Shown here: piece by piece, positions 1-8,184 of the stretch | Layout of the letters: every line of letters begins with the position of its first letter | How positions within the stretch are numbered: position 1 is the first letter of the stretch | Source of the DNA: Parvibaculum sp002684405 | GTDB lineage: Bacteria > Pseudomonadota > Alphaproteobacteria > Parvibaculales > Parvibaculaceae | Assembly: GCA_965140395.1 (NCBI GenBank) | Contig: OZ223206.1 | Coordinates: 372,001 to 436,000, forward strand | Direction of reading: 5' to 3' | Length of the DNA stretch: 64,000 nt | Notes under the pieces: generated by a model | What the model saw: the letters and a program-made list of their open reading frames with translations, nothing else | Told to the model about the DNA's origin: nothing | The model's database searches: none | Position numbers and translations under genes: made by a program

Positions 1-2
1 GC

Positions 3-584
3 GGGTATCGCCATCGCGAGCGCGTGGTGGATGCGGCGCGTCCCTTCCTCTCCGCGCTGACGGCTCAATACAAATGGTCCTTCGGTATCGCCACACTCGA
101 TCGCAATGCCATGCGCATGCGTTATTCGACGCGGCAGCAAAGCCCTTTCGATACCGATCCGGACTATACGAACCGCCGGTTGCCGATGCTCATTTCCGCA
201 TTGGGCCGCGCCTATATCTCCTTCTGCCCGGAGGAGGAGCGCGAGATGCTGCTCGGCATGCTGCGAGCGAGCAAGAGCCCGGCCAATGCGCCCGCGCGCG
301 ACGAGGGACATGTCGCCGAAATCATCCGCAGGACGCGGGAAAAAGGCTATGCCACAACTGCACCATTGCCCGGCGATCCTGCCATGGGCATGTCGGTGCC
401 CGTGATGGACGGCGAGAATGTGATGGCCTGCATCACCATGCGCTATATCAACTCCGCCATCAGCGAGCAGGAGGCGGCAAAGCGCTACCTTCCCGCCCTT
501 CAGCGGGCCGCCCGCGCCATCGCGGCGGCGCTTGCCGAAGAAGAGCCGGACCTGCCGCCTATGAAGCTTTCGAACGGAGTGTAA
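3..584 (+). CDS. IclR-family transcriptional regulator, C-terminal part
   Basis: The reading frame is open to the left edge of the window, so the helix-turn-helix N-terminus lies outside; base 3 is the first complete codon. The visible part matches the IclR effector-binding domain. It has the Leu/Ile-rich start of that domain, the alternating core strands around 'GMSVPVMDG' and 'ACITMRY', and a C-terminal helix ending in Ala-rich residues, which is the usual end of the family. IclR proteins are usually repressors or activators of catabolic genes that bind small organic acids or aromatics here. An internal GTG at base 24 is not the real start, because homology-like sequence continues before it. 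The last 26 bases overlap the convergent glycosidase gene. The target cannot be inferred. Confidence 0.8.
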   Translation, partial: GYRHRERVVDAARPFLSALTAQYKWSFGIATLDRNAMRMRYSTRQQSPFDTDPDYTNRRLPMLISALGRAYISFCPEEEREMLLGMLRASKSPANAPARDEGHVAEIIRRTREKGYATTAPLPGDPAMGMSVPVMDGENVMACITMRYINSAISEQEAAKRYLPALQRAARAIAAALAEEEPDLPPMKLSNGV

Positions 585-2535
585 GCGCAGCGTGGCCGCC
601 GCCGGTTGCACGCAACCGTACGAGTTGGGCGGCTTCGTCGATTTCCGCCTCGCAGGCTTCCGTCTCAATGTCGTATCCGTTCGGAAACTGGAGCTTCGGC
701 ACGAAAACCTCTGCCCGGCCTTCGCCCTCCGGATCGTAGACGAAGCGGAAGCGGCCCTTGTGGCGACGGAATTCGGTCTTTAGCGGACGGCCTTCCACAC
801 TGCGGGCATAGGGCCGAACAAAGCCTTTCAGCGCCCGCCCACCGCTATCGATGTCGCTTTCGTCCACCCGCTGATCGACGCTGTAGATGGAGAGGTCTTC
901 CTGGTTCCATCCATCGCCGATTGCCTGGTCATTGCGGTTTGAGGCCGTGTAGTTCCATTGTGTGGAATTGATGAGCAGCGTGTCTATGGCGTTGTACATC
1001 AGGTCAAGCGCCGTCACATGCTTCTCCCATGGCGCATCGGTGCGGTCGCCCGCCTCCCATGCCTTGTAGGCTGCGGCCTCGTCGAGGTCGTAGGGAATGC
1101 CGAACTCGCCCAGCAGGAAGGGGGCGCCGGTGCCGCCATTCAGCGTTTCGGATGCCTTTTTCAATCTCCCGAGCTGGCGCGTATAGGCGCCCTCGATTTC
1201 TTCCGGCCCATCGAGTTCGCGCCCGGTGAACGGGTTTACCCAGACCGGATAGTTGAATGTCTTTGTGCTAAGCGTCACCACATCGTACCAGTGGCTCGCA
1301 TTCACCGTGCGGTCCGGTGTGTCTTCCGGAAAGCCGTGTTTTGCGCCGCCCGCCGGGTCGAGTTCCGCAAACAGCAGCCAGTCATTATTGATGGCCCGCA
1401 TGGCCTTCGCGACGCGGGCGAAGAACGGCCCCATGAAGTCGCGGTCCATGTTCCAGTCGCGCCCGTGATGCGCCGCGAAGAAATTTTCGTTGAGTACCGC
1501 TGCCTCCCCGCCCTGCAGGCGATAGGCGCCCGCGGCCTCGAAAGGGCACAGCGCATCGGGTCGCCAGATCGACACACCGTCCGGGTTCACCAGACGGTCG
1601 GCTTTCTTGACTGTTTTGCGCTGCTCCCAATCGACGCCCATTTCGGGGATCATGCGCGGCAAGCCCCGCGCCACGGCAAGGCCGTCGATTACCGACCAGG
1701 CGAGACCCGGCCGGGCGGGCGCGGGGTTTTGCTGGCTCGGTCCGGTGTGGCGATAGCTCATCAGCTGGCCTACCCAGCCCGAGCCCGGCTCGTTCAGGGT
1801 ATCGAAGCCGATAACATTGGGCAGATCTCTCACCCGGGCGGCGACGGCTTCCATCGCGCCGATATAGTGGCCCTGCAAATACTCCTGGGCACTTTGTCCG
1901 TCGATCTCGAAATCCGGGCAGAAAGTGGAGCCTGCAAAGAAGAGCGTCCACATGATCGCATTGGCTGGATACCGGTAGTTACTCGACCATGTCATGGTCG
2001 GGTAGTTCTCTTCCTGCCGTCCGCCCCGCGCGAAATCATATTTGTGCTGCATCACATGCGCGGCACCGGCGGCGTGAAATTTCGAGAAATCGAGCCCCAC
2101 CGCCTCAAAGGTCCAGCCCGGCGCCCCGTCGCCGCCTGTCATGCGGCTCCACACGTCCTGGTGGAAATCGACAAAGACATAGAGGCCATAATCGTCGGCC
2201 ATGCGGCAAAGCGTGGCGAAATAGTCGAGATAGGCCTCGTCATATTTGCCGGGGCCTTCATGTTCGACCGCTTCCCATGTCGTGAGAAGGCGCAGGCAAT
2301 TGAAGCCCCAGGCCTTTAGCCGCGAGAAATGTTCCTCCGCCTCGCTCAGGGGAAAGGGGCGCCCGACAAAGGACACGGTGCGATGGTCGGAAAAGTCCGT
2401 GGGGATGTGGGTCCGCTGATCCGGCGCATAGGGCACCTTGCAGTCCCCGCCCAGATTGACGCCACGCAGGATATGCCGGCGCCCCTCCACGTCGCGGAAC
2501 CATTCGCCCTCGATCGACAGTCGCGGCAAAGCCAT
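559..2535 (-). CDS. Glycoside hydrolase family 5, endoglycoceramidase-like (658 aa)
   Basis: A retaining glycosidase of the GH5 TIM-barrel fold. The acid/base Glu lies in 'DTLNEPGSG' (about E249) and the nucleophile Glu in 'FLLGEFGIP' (about E477). A conserved His-Trp pair sits at about 415-416. 'LRGVNLGG' near the N-terminus is the typical first strand of endoglycoceramidase-type GH5 proteins. The last 120 residues form a beta-rich C-terminal domain. No signal peptide is seen, so it is probably cytoplasmic. The ATG at 2535 is chosen because GGGAGG lies 5 bases upstream; an in-frame TTG at 2550 is the alternative. The 3' end overlaps the IclR gene by 26 bp, tail to tail. The substrate (glycolipid or oligosaccharide) is not determined by sequence. 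Confidence 0.8.
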   Translation of the reverse strand: MALPRLSIEGEWFRDVEGRRHILRGVNLGGDCKVPYAPDQRTHIPTDFSDHRTVSFVGRPFPLSEAEEHFSRLKAWGFNCLRLLTTWEAVEHEGPGKYDEAYLDYFATLCRMADDYGLYVFVDFHQDVWSRMTGGDGAPGWTFEAVGLDFSKFHAAGAAHVMQHKYDFARGGRQEENYPTMTWSSNYRYPANAIMWTLFFAGSTFCPDFEIDGQSAQEYLQGHYIGAMEAVAARVRDLPNVIGFDTLNEPGSGWVGQLMSYRHTGPSQQNPAPARPGLAWSVIDGLAVARGLPRMIPEMGVDWEQRKTVKKADRLVNPDGVSIWRPDALCPFEAAGAYRLQGGEAAVLNENFFAAHHGRDWNMDRDFMGPFFARVAKAMRAINNDWLLFAELDPAGGAKHGFPEDTPDRTVNASHWYDVVTLSTKTFNYPVWVNPFTGRELDGPEEIEGAYTRQLGRLKKASETLNGGTGAPFLLGEFGIPYDLDEAAAYKAWEAGDRTDAPWEKHVTALDLMYNAIDTLLINSTQWNYTASNRNDQAIGDGWNQEDLSIYSVDQRVDESDIDSGGRALKGFVRPYARSVEGRPLKTEFRRHKGRFRFVYDPEGEGRAEVFVPKLQFPNGYDIETEACEAEIDEAAQLVRLRATGGGHAALTLRSKAS

Positions 2536-2683
2536 TGCATCCTCCCTCAAACATGCGATTTCTTCGCAGCATAACCTTCCTTTTGCAGCTCTGCCCAGAA
2601 CAGACGCCGGAATCGGTCAAGACATTTGCAACGGCGCGGCTGTCGGGGCACGATCTCGCATCCTTGAAGACCGAAAGAAGAAG

Positions 2684-3733
2684 ATGACCGATCAAGCGCT
2701 CCCCGCCCTGCCCCTTCAGAGCCCCGACACGCCATGGCCAACCGAGGCATGGCCGGAGGGAGACCTGCCGAGCAGCATGGACAGGGCCCGGTTCGATGCG
2801 CTTATGGACCATGCCTTCCAGGCGGAGGCCCCGGCGGATATGGGCGAAACCCATGCCGCGGTCGTCATTCAGCATGGCCGTCTCATTCACGAGCGCTACT
2901 GGACCGGTTTCGACAAGGATACGACCTGCCCCTCATGGTCGATGGCGAAAAGCATCACCCAGGCGCTGGTCGGCATTCTCACCGCCGACGGCAAAATCGA
3001 CATTCAGGCCCCTGCCTGGGCGCCGGAATGGACCGGCGACGACCCGCGCCGGGCGATCACGCTCGACCTGCTGCTGCGCATGTCGAGCGGGCTGCGCTTT
3101 CGCGAAGATTATGAGCCGGACAACCCGTCCGATGTGATCGAGATGCTGTGGGGCGAAGGCAAGGACGATACAGGGCATTTCGCGGCGTCCTTCCCGCTCG
3201 ACCATGAGCCGGGCAGCTTCTGGTCCTATTCCAGCGGCACCACCAACATCGTCGCCCGCGCCGCCGCGCAGGCGGCGGATGCCTGGGGTGGAGATTTCGA
3301 ACATTTCATGCGCGAGCGCCTGTTCAATCCGCTTGGCATGCGCAGCGCCAGCCCGAAATTCGATGCAAAGGGCTCCTTTATCGGATCTTCCTTCTGCTTT
3401 TGTACGCCGCGCGATTTCGCACGCTTCGGCCTTCTCTATCTTCGCGACGGCCTGTGGGAAGGAAAGCGTATCCTGCCGCCAGGCTGGGTGGATTATGCGC
3501 GCACCAAAACCTGGCAGCAGCCGAACGATGAAGGCCCCTATGGCGCGCATTGGTGGCTGGACATGGCAGGACCGGGAAGTTTCTCGGCCAATGGCTATGA
3601 GGGGCAATATACGGTCGTCGTACCGGAGCTCGACATGGTGGTTGTGCGAAACGGCAAGACCCCGGGCGAGCAGAAGCTTGGGCCGCGCCAATGGATTGCC
3701 GATATCGTCGATTGCTTCAGGCAGGTCGGGTAA
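2684..3733 (+). CDS. Class-C beta-lactamase-fold serine hydrolase (349 aa)
   Basis: Member of the penicillin-binding-protein/beta-lactamase class C superfamily (esterase, EstB or peptidase type). The catalytic SxxK is 'SMAK' at S86-K89, in the usual N-terminal position. A 'YSSGTTN' segment supplies the Tyr of the YxN/YxS motif. The C-terminal strand carries 'VVRNGKTP', which is not a classical KTG motif, so true beta-lactamase activity is unlikely. No signal peptide is seen. The ATG at 2684 follows an AAAGAAGAAG purine run. It forms a probable operon with the small gene 4 bases downstream and with a second serine hydrolase at 4062. The pair may be esterases; the substrate is unknown. Confidence 0.8.
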   Translation: MTDQALPALPLQSPDTPWPTEAWPEGDLPSSMDRARFDALMDHAFQAEAPADMGETHAAVVIQHGRLIHERYWTGFDKDTTCPSWSMAKSITQALVGILTADGKIDIQAPAWAPEWTGDDPRRAITLDLLLRMSSGLRFREDYEPDNPSDVIEMLWGEGKDDTGHFAASFPLDHEPGSFWSYSSGTTNIVARAAAQAADAWGGDFEHFMRERLFNPLGMRSASPKFDAKGSFIGSSFCFCTPRDFARFGLLYLRDGLWEGKRILPPGWVDYARTKTWQQPNDEGPYGAHWWLDMAGPGSFSANGYEGQYTVVVPELDMVVVRNGKTPGEQKLGPRQWIADIVDCFRQVG

Positions 3734-3737
3734 TCCC

Positions 3738-4034
3738 ATGGGCGAAGTCGTCAGATTTCCGGGCGATCTCATCACCGAACACGACAAGCGCCGCCTGATG
3801 GATGCCGCCGAGGCCAGCCCCTTCGACCTTTCGTTCCGGAACAATGAAAATGACGAGCCGGTGCCGTATCTCACGCGCTGCGGCGAGATGCGCCCGCAAT
3901 GGCGGCTGCGCAAGGCGGGCTGCGGCTGGGAGGCCGTGGTGCTGACGGGGGACGATGCCGGTCAGGTCGAAGGGCGCGGCCGGAACGCGGAAGAATTGTT
4001 GCGGGCGCTCATGGCGCCGCGCATGCAGGACTAA
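3738..4034 (+). CDS. Small hypothetical protein (98 aa)
   Basis: The gene starts 4 bases after the stop of the first serine hydrolase and ends 27 bases before the second, so it is embedded in a three-gene operon. The product is acidic and soluble, without a signal peptide or membrane segment. It has a helical N-terminal half (about residues 8-25) and 'TRCGEMRPQWRLRKAGCGWEAVVL' -like strands in the second half, with two Cys residues 15 positions apart. I do not recognise the family. Codon use resembles its neighbours, and the tight spacing supports a real gene. Confidence 0.6.
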   Translation: MGEVVRFPGDLITEHDKRRLMDAAEASPFDLSFRNNENDEPVPYLTRCGEMRPQWRLRKAGCGWEAVVLTGDDAGQVEGRGRNAEELLRALMAPRMQD

Positions 4035-4061
4035 GAAAATCGAACCGGGGGAGGAAACCCA

Positions 4062-5306
4062 ATGAACATCTTGCAGCAGCTCATGGCGCGGCCCGTCGAT
4101 GTCGGCCTCGATGCGGACCGGCTTTCCGCCATCCCGAATTTCTTCGGCTCTTATGTCGATCGCGGGAAGCTCGCAGGCGTTTCCACCCTCATCGCGAGGG
4201 ACGGCCGGATCGCCCATTTCGAAACCGTCGGGATGCGCGACACCGCGCGCGGGTTGCCGCTCGAACAGGATACGATCTTCCGCATCTATTCCATGACCAA
4301 GCCGATCACTTCGCTCGCGTTGATGATGCTCTATGAGGAGGGACGCTTTCAGCTCAACCATGAAGTGTCGCGCTATATCCCCGAATTCAAGGATTTGCGG
4401 GTCTGGGATGGCGGCACGCCCGAAAGCTACGAGACCAAGCCTTGCGCGCGGGCAATGACGATCCGCGATCTCCTCACCCACACTTCCGGCCTCACCTACG
4501 ACTTCATGTATGCCCATCCGGTTGATTCCATGTACCGCAAGGCGGGTATCGGCGGCGCACGCACGCAGGGCCTGACACTGAAGGGGATGGTGGAACGGCT
4601 CGCGGAAATCCCGCTGCTCTTTTCGCCCGGCGAGCACTGGAACTATTCCGTTTCGACCGATGTCTGCGGCTATCTCATCGAAGTCCTGTCTGGACAGTCT
4701 CTCGACCAGTTTCTCGCCTCGCGCATCTTCGTGCCGCTCGGCATGGACGACACGGGCTTCAGCGTACCGGTAGAAAAGGCGCATCGCCTTGCCACCAATT
4801 ACGAGAAGGATCCGAAAACGCGGGAGGTCCGCGTCTGCGACATGGGGGACGAGACGAGTTCCTATGTGCAGCCCAATTCCTTCCTGTCTGGCGGCGGCGG
4901 GCTCGTCTCCACGCAGATGGACTATTTCCGCTTCTGCCAGATGGTGCTTAATGGCGGGGAGCTCGACGGCACGCGGCTTGTCAGCCGCAAGACGCTCGAC
5001 CTCATGACGATAAACAACCTGCCCGACGGCAAGACGATGAAGGACATGGACAATTCCGCCTTCTCCGAAACGGGTGTGGACGGACAGGGGTTCGGTCTCG
5101 GCTTTTCGGTGCTGCTGGATCAGGCCGCCGCACAGACGACCGGATCGCCCGGCATCTATAGCTGGGGCGGCGCGGCTTCGACCTATTTCTGGATCGACCC
5201 TGCGGAAAACCTGATCGCCATTCTGATGACGCAGCTCATGCCGAGCCGCGCCTATCCACTCCGGCCGCAATTCCAGCAGCTCGTCTATGGCGCGATTTCG
5301 GATTGA
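4062..5306 (+). CDS. Class-C beta-lactamase-fold serine hydrolase / esterase (414 aa)
   Basis: Second member of the class C serine hydrolase superfamily in this operon. The nucleophile motif is 'SMTK' (S77-K80). The Tyr motif is 'YSVSTDV', found in EstB-like esterases and lovastatin-esterase relatives, and 'LLTHTSGL' is the helix that typically follows. The C-terminal 'SWGGAASTYFWIDP' segment replaces the KTG triad and is characteristic of the esterase subgroup. The length (414) fits this group. A strong ribosome binding site, GGGGAGGAAA, precedes the ATG. No signal peptide is seen. It is not a close paralogue of the protein at 2684, as motif spacing and length differ. Confidence 0.85.
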   Translation: MNILQQLMARPVDVGLDADRLSAIPNFFGSYVDRGKLAGVSTLIARDGRIAHFETVGMRDTARGLPLEQDTIFRIYSMTKPITSLALMMLYEEGRFQLNHEVSRYIPEFKDLRVWDGGTPESYETKPCARAMTIRDLLTHTSGLTYDFMYAHPVDSMYRKAGIGGARTQGLTLKGMVERLAEIPLLFSPGEHWNYSVSTDVCGYLIEVLSGQSLDQFLASRIFVPLGMDDTGFSVPVEKAHRLATNYEKDPKTREVRVCDMGDETSSYVQPNSFLSGGGGLVSTQMDYFRFCQMVLNGGELDGTRLVSRKTLDLMTINNLPDGKTMKDMDNSAFSETGVDGQGFGLGFSVLLDQAAAQTTGSPGIYSWGGAASTYFWIDPAENLIAILMTQLMPSRAYPLRPQFQQLVYGAISD

Positions 5307-5355
5307 GCGGCTGAGCCGGGACAAAAGCCCAACACTGATGTAAGAGATCGGGACC

Positions 5356-6261
5356 ATGCCGCTCTGGATCCCGATCACCATCGCCGCCGCCTTTCTGCAG
5401 AACATGCGCTCAACGCTGCAAAAGCAGTTGTCCGGCGCCATGTCCGCCTATGGCGCGACCTATGTGCGTTTTTCTTTCGGGTTGCCGGTGGCCGCGCTCT
5501 ATCTGTCGGGCATTCTGTGGTTCACAGGCGCATCCCTGCCCATGCCCAACATGGCAACGATGGCCTATGCGGTTGTCGGTGGTCTCGCGCAAATCGTGGC
5601 GACCGTGCTGCTGGTGGCCCTTTTCGCCTATCGCAATTTCGCCGTCGGCACCGCCTACTCCAAAACCGAGACCGTGCAGACGGCGATTTTCGGCATCGTG
5701 GTGCTGGGCGATCACCTGACGGTCGGTGCCTCGCTTGCCATTCTGGTGAGCCTGTTTGGCGTGCTGATGATCTCCATGGCCAAGAGCGATCTTCCGCTCG
5801 GGCGTTTCTGGCGTTCGCTGGGGGAGAAACCTGCGCTGATGGGGATCGCCTCAGGCGCGCTATACGGCATATCGGCGGTTTCCTATCGCGCGGGTGCGCT
5901 GTCACTCGGGCTTGAGGGCTTCGTCCTGCCGGCGGCCTTCATGCTTTTCGTGGTTCTGGCCATTCAGACGGCCACGATGACGGTCTGGCTCTGGATCTAC
6001 CGAAGAAACGATCTCAAGGCCGCTTTCCGCCTCTGGCCGCAAAGCGCCGCCGTCGGCCTTGTCGGTGCGCTCGGTTCCATCGGCTGGTTCAGCGCCATGA
6101 CGCTGCAAAACGCGGCTTACGTCCGCGCGCTCGGCCAGATCGAGTTGGTCTTCACCTTCATCACCTCGCACATCGTCTTTCGCGAAAAGACGTCGCGGCT
6201 CGAATTCCTCGGCATCTTGCTGGTGGTCGGCGGACTGCTTCTGCTCGTGCTGGGACGCTAG
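5356..6261 (+). CDS. EamA-family drug/metabolite exporter (301 aa)
   Basis: A ten-helix inner-membrane transporter of the DMT superfamily with two EamA repeats (about residues 5-135 and 150-298). The first repeat contains the typical 'YSKTETVQTAIFG' helix, the second 'AYVRALGQIELVFTFITS'. Such proteins usually export amino acids or small metabolites. It follows the serine hydrolases by 49 bases on the same strand, so it may be the last gene of that operon, perhaps exporting a hydrolysis product (inference). It ends 13 bases from the convergent dioxygenase gene. Confidence 0.85.
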   Translation: MPLWIPITIAAAFLQNMRSTLQKQLSGAMSAYGATYVRFSFGLPVAALYLSGILWFTGASLPMPNMATMAYAVVGGLAQIVATVLLVALFAYRNFAVGTAYSKTETVQTAIFGIVVLGDHLTVGASLAILVSLFGVLMISMAKSDLPLGRFWRSLGEKPALMGIASGALYGISAVSYRAGALSLGLEGFVLPAAFMLFVVLAIQTATMTVWLWIYRRNDLKAAFRLWPQSAAVGLVGALGSIGWFSAMTLQNAAYVRALGQIELVFTFITSHIVFREKTSRLEFLGILLVVGGLLLLVLGR

Positions 6262-6274
6262 ACACCCACCGCAC

Positions 6275-7144
6275 CTAAACCGGGCGGTCGCCTGCGAAGG
6301 TCGTGCGATACATCAGGCGCCGATAGCCGTCATAGCCGCCTTCGGCGAAATGCTGCACGCATCGATTATCCCACATGAGCACCATGTCGGGTTCCCAGTC
6401 GTGACGGTATAGGAACTCTTCCTGAATGCAGCGCGCGCATAGCGTTCCGAGGAGCTTCTTTCCCTCTTCCTCCGGCAGCGCGTCGATGCCGACCGTGTAG
6501 ACCGGATTGACGAAGAGCGACTTGCGGCCCGTTTCGGGATGCGTGCGCACGACGGGATGGAGCTGGCGTTCCATCGCTTCGTCGGAGGGTACGATCTTCA
6601 GGCTGCGCTTTTCCCTCTCATTGGCATAGAAGCCATGCTTCGAGTAAGGCAGCTCCGCGCTGTGTATCCCCATCAGTCCGGCGATACGCCCTTTCATGTC
6701 CTCGTCGAGGCTGTCATAGGCACGGCGGCAATCGGCGAAGAAGGTTCGTCCTCCCTTGGGTGGCACTTCGCGCGACAGGAGAATGGTGCCCGCCGGCGGT
6801 GCGACCTGAAACGAATAGTCGGAGTGCCAACCCGCACCGAAATTGGACGATGTCTCATCCGCCTCGCGCAGCAATTCCAGAATATTTGGATGCCCCTTTA
6901 CCGGCTCGATGAAGTCGGTCTTGCCCCAGTCGCCCATATAGAGCGTGAAGCGCTCCAGCTCTTCGAGGCTCAGCGGCTGGCCGGGAAACCAGACCACGGC
7001 ATGTTGCAGCCAGGCTTCGCGGATGTCGCGTATGGTCTCGGCATCGAGCGGCTGACGCAGATCGACGCCGGTGATCTCGGCCCCAAATCCGTCCGCGTTC
7101 GGACGAATAATGACTTTGCCGGTCAGCTCCACCTGTTGCGACAT
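6275..7144 (-). CDS. TauD/TfdA-family Fe(II)/2-oxoglutarate dioxygenase (289 aa)
   Basis: Full-length alpha-ketoglutarate-dependent dioxygenase. The iron triad is visible: His-x-Asp in 'GWHSDYSF' (H107, D109) and the distal His in 'CVQHFAEGG' (H265). The 2-oxoglutarate-binding Arg follows 11 residues later (R276). Family members hydroxylate taurine, alkylsulfates or phenoxyacetates, releasing sulfite or opening ethers; the substrate here is not predictable. GGGAGGAAG lies 4 bases before the ATG. It is downstream of a second TauD-like gene on the same strand with a 76-base gap, so the two are probably co-transcribed. Their active-site geometry is the same but sequence identity looks moderate. 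Confidence 0.9.
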   Translation of the reverse strand: MSQQVELTGKVIIRPNADGFGAEITGVDLRQPLDAETIRDIREAWLQHAVVWFPGQPLSLEELERFTLYMGDWGKTDFIEPVKGHPNILELLREADETSSNFGAGWHSDYSFQVAPPAGTILLSREVPPKGGRTFFADCRRAYDSLDEDMKGRIAGLMGIHSAELPYSKHGFYANEREKRSLKIVPSDEAMERQLHPVVRTHPETGRKSLFVNPVYTVGIDALPEEEGKKLLGTLCARCIQEEFLYRHDWEPDMVLMWDNRCVQHFAEGGYDGYRRLMYRTTFAGDRPV

Positions 7145-7220
7145 GGCTTCCTCCCTGTCCCATTGCGCATATTCGCGCTTTGGACGGAGTGTGCCATGCC
7201 GCAGGCAGGGGCGAAAGAAA

Positions 7221-8063
7221 TCAGTTAAGTGCGCAGCCGCCGATCGTGATGCGGTGCATCAAACGCTTTTCGCCGTGATAATCGTTGACCGCATAATGCC
7301 AGGTGCAGCGATTGTCCCAGAAAGCGATGGAACCGGGTTCCCATTCGAAACGGCAGGTATATTCGGGCCGCGCCGCATGGCGGTAGAGGTAAGCCAGCAG
7401 CCCTTCACTCTCCTCGCGCGTCCAGCCCTCGAAATGCATGGTGAAGGCCGGATTGACATAAAGCGCCTTGCGTCCGGTTTCGGGATGCGCCAGCACGACC
7501 GGATGTACGGCGCTGCCGACGAGGCTCTCTCCCTTGAAGCCGCCCGCCTGATCGGAATTCTTGTAGAACCCCGCCGCGCCGAACGCCATTTCGTTGGAAT
7601 GAACCGCGCGAAGCCCCTCCAGCGTCTTCTTCATACCGTCGGACAGCCCGTCATAGGCGGCGTACATATTGGCAAAAAGCGTATCGCCGCCCTCCTCGGG
7701 CAGTTCGCGCGCAACGAGGATGGAGCCCATGGCAGGCGCCTGATCGTAGGAATGGTCGGTGTGCCAGCCACCGCCGATATTGGTCTTCTGCTCCTTCTCC
7801 TTCCGAACTTCGGCGATCTCCGGATATTTGCCATTGGCGGGGAAGAATTTATTGATGTCGATTTCGCCCCAGCGCTGCGCGAAGGCGATGTGCTCCTCCG
7901 GCGTGATGTTCTGATCGCGGAAAAAGATCACGCCATGCTCGAAATAGAGCCGTCGGATGTCTTCCATCTCGCTATTGGAGAGGCGGGCGAGGTCCACGCC
8001 GTGGATTTCCAGCCCGCAGCCTGCCGAGACCTTCTTCATTTGAAGGGTTGCGCTCGTCGTCAT
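7221..8063 (-). CDS. TauD/TfdA-family Fe(II)/2-oxoglutarate dioxygenase (280 aa)
   Basis: First gene of the dioxygenase pair. H101 and D103 in 'GWHTDHSYDQ', H256 in 'TWHYAVNDY' and R267 form the iron and co-substrate site. A ribosome binding site, GGGAGGAA, precedes the ATG. The gene is transcribed away from a CRP/FNR-type regulator across a 121-bp region with a 22-bp palindrome, so that regulator is the obvious candidate controller. Substrates of this family range from taurine and alkylsulfonates to 2,4-D; no ssu/tau transporter or sulfonate genes are nearby to decide. Confidence 0.9.
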   Translation of the reverse strand: MTTSATLQMKKVSAGCGLEIHGVDLARLSNSEMEDIRRLYFEHGVIFFRDQNITPEEHIAFAQRWGEIDINKFFPANGKYPEIAEVRKEKEQKTNIGGGWHTDHSYDQAPAMGSILVARELPEEGGDTLFANMYAAYDGLSDGMKKTLEGLRAVHSNEMAFGAAGFYKNSDQAGGFKGESLVGSAVHPVVLAHPETGRKALYVNPAFTMHFEGWTREESEGLLAYLYRHAARPEYTCRFEWEPGSIAFWDNRCTWHYAVNDYHGEKRLMHRITIGGCALN

Positions 8064-8147
8064 GTATTCCTCCCGCGACTTCTATGCCGCTTCTGCCGGA
8101 TTCCCGGCTTTTCCCATTGCCATGATGATAGACGCCCGCAACAATGG

Positions 8148-8169
8148 TATTGTTACAAAGGTAACAATA
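8148..8169. promoter_or_regulatory. CRP/FNR-type operator palindrome
   Basis: Perfect inverted repeat with 9-bp arms TATTGTTAC and GTAACAATA separated by AAAG. An overlapping second repeat, AACAAT-GGT-ATTGTT, spans 8140-8154. The 4-base spacer is the FNR/FixK geometry, but the half-site TTGTTAC is neither TTGAT nor TGTGA. It lies 15 bp before the regulator start at 8185. A TATAAC -10 candidate at 8168-8173 abuts it on that side, which suits autorepression. On the dioxygenase side, a TATCAT -10 candidate (8125-8130, minus strand) would place the palindrome centre about 40 bp upstream of the start site, the class II activator position. Confidence 0.75.
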
Positions 8170-8184
8170 TAACATTCCTCAGGC

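Noticed and set aside
958..2319. 453-codon plus-strand open frame opposite the GH5 gene
   Set aside because: Antisense to a gene with intact catalytic motifs; long only because of high GC content, with an Arg/His-rich composition and no family features.
2684..5306. Antibiotic beta-lactamase genes
   Set aside because: SxxK is present in both, but the KTG-type motif and, for the first, a signal peptide are missing; the proteins fit the esterase/EstB-like part of the superfamily better.
3717..5441. 574-codon minus-strand open frame opposite the serine hydrolases
   Set aside because: Shadow frame of two genes with recognisable active-site motifs; composition typical of GC-driven antisense frames.
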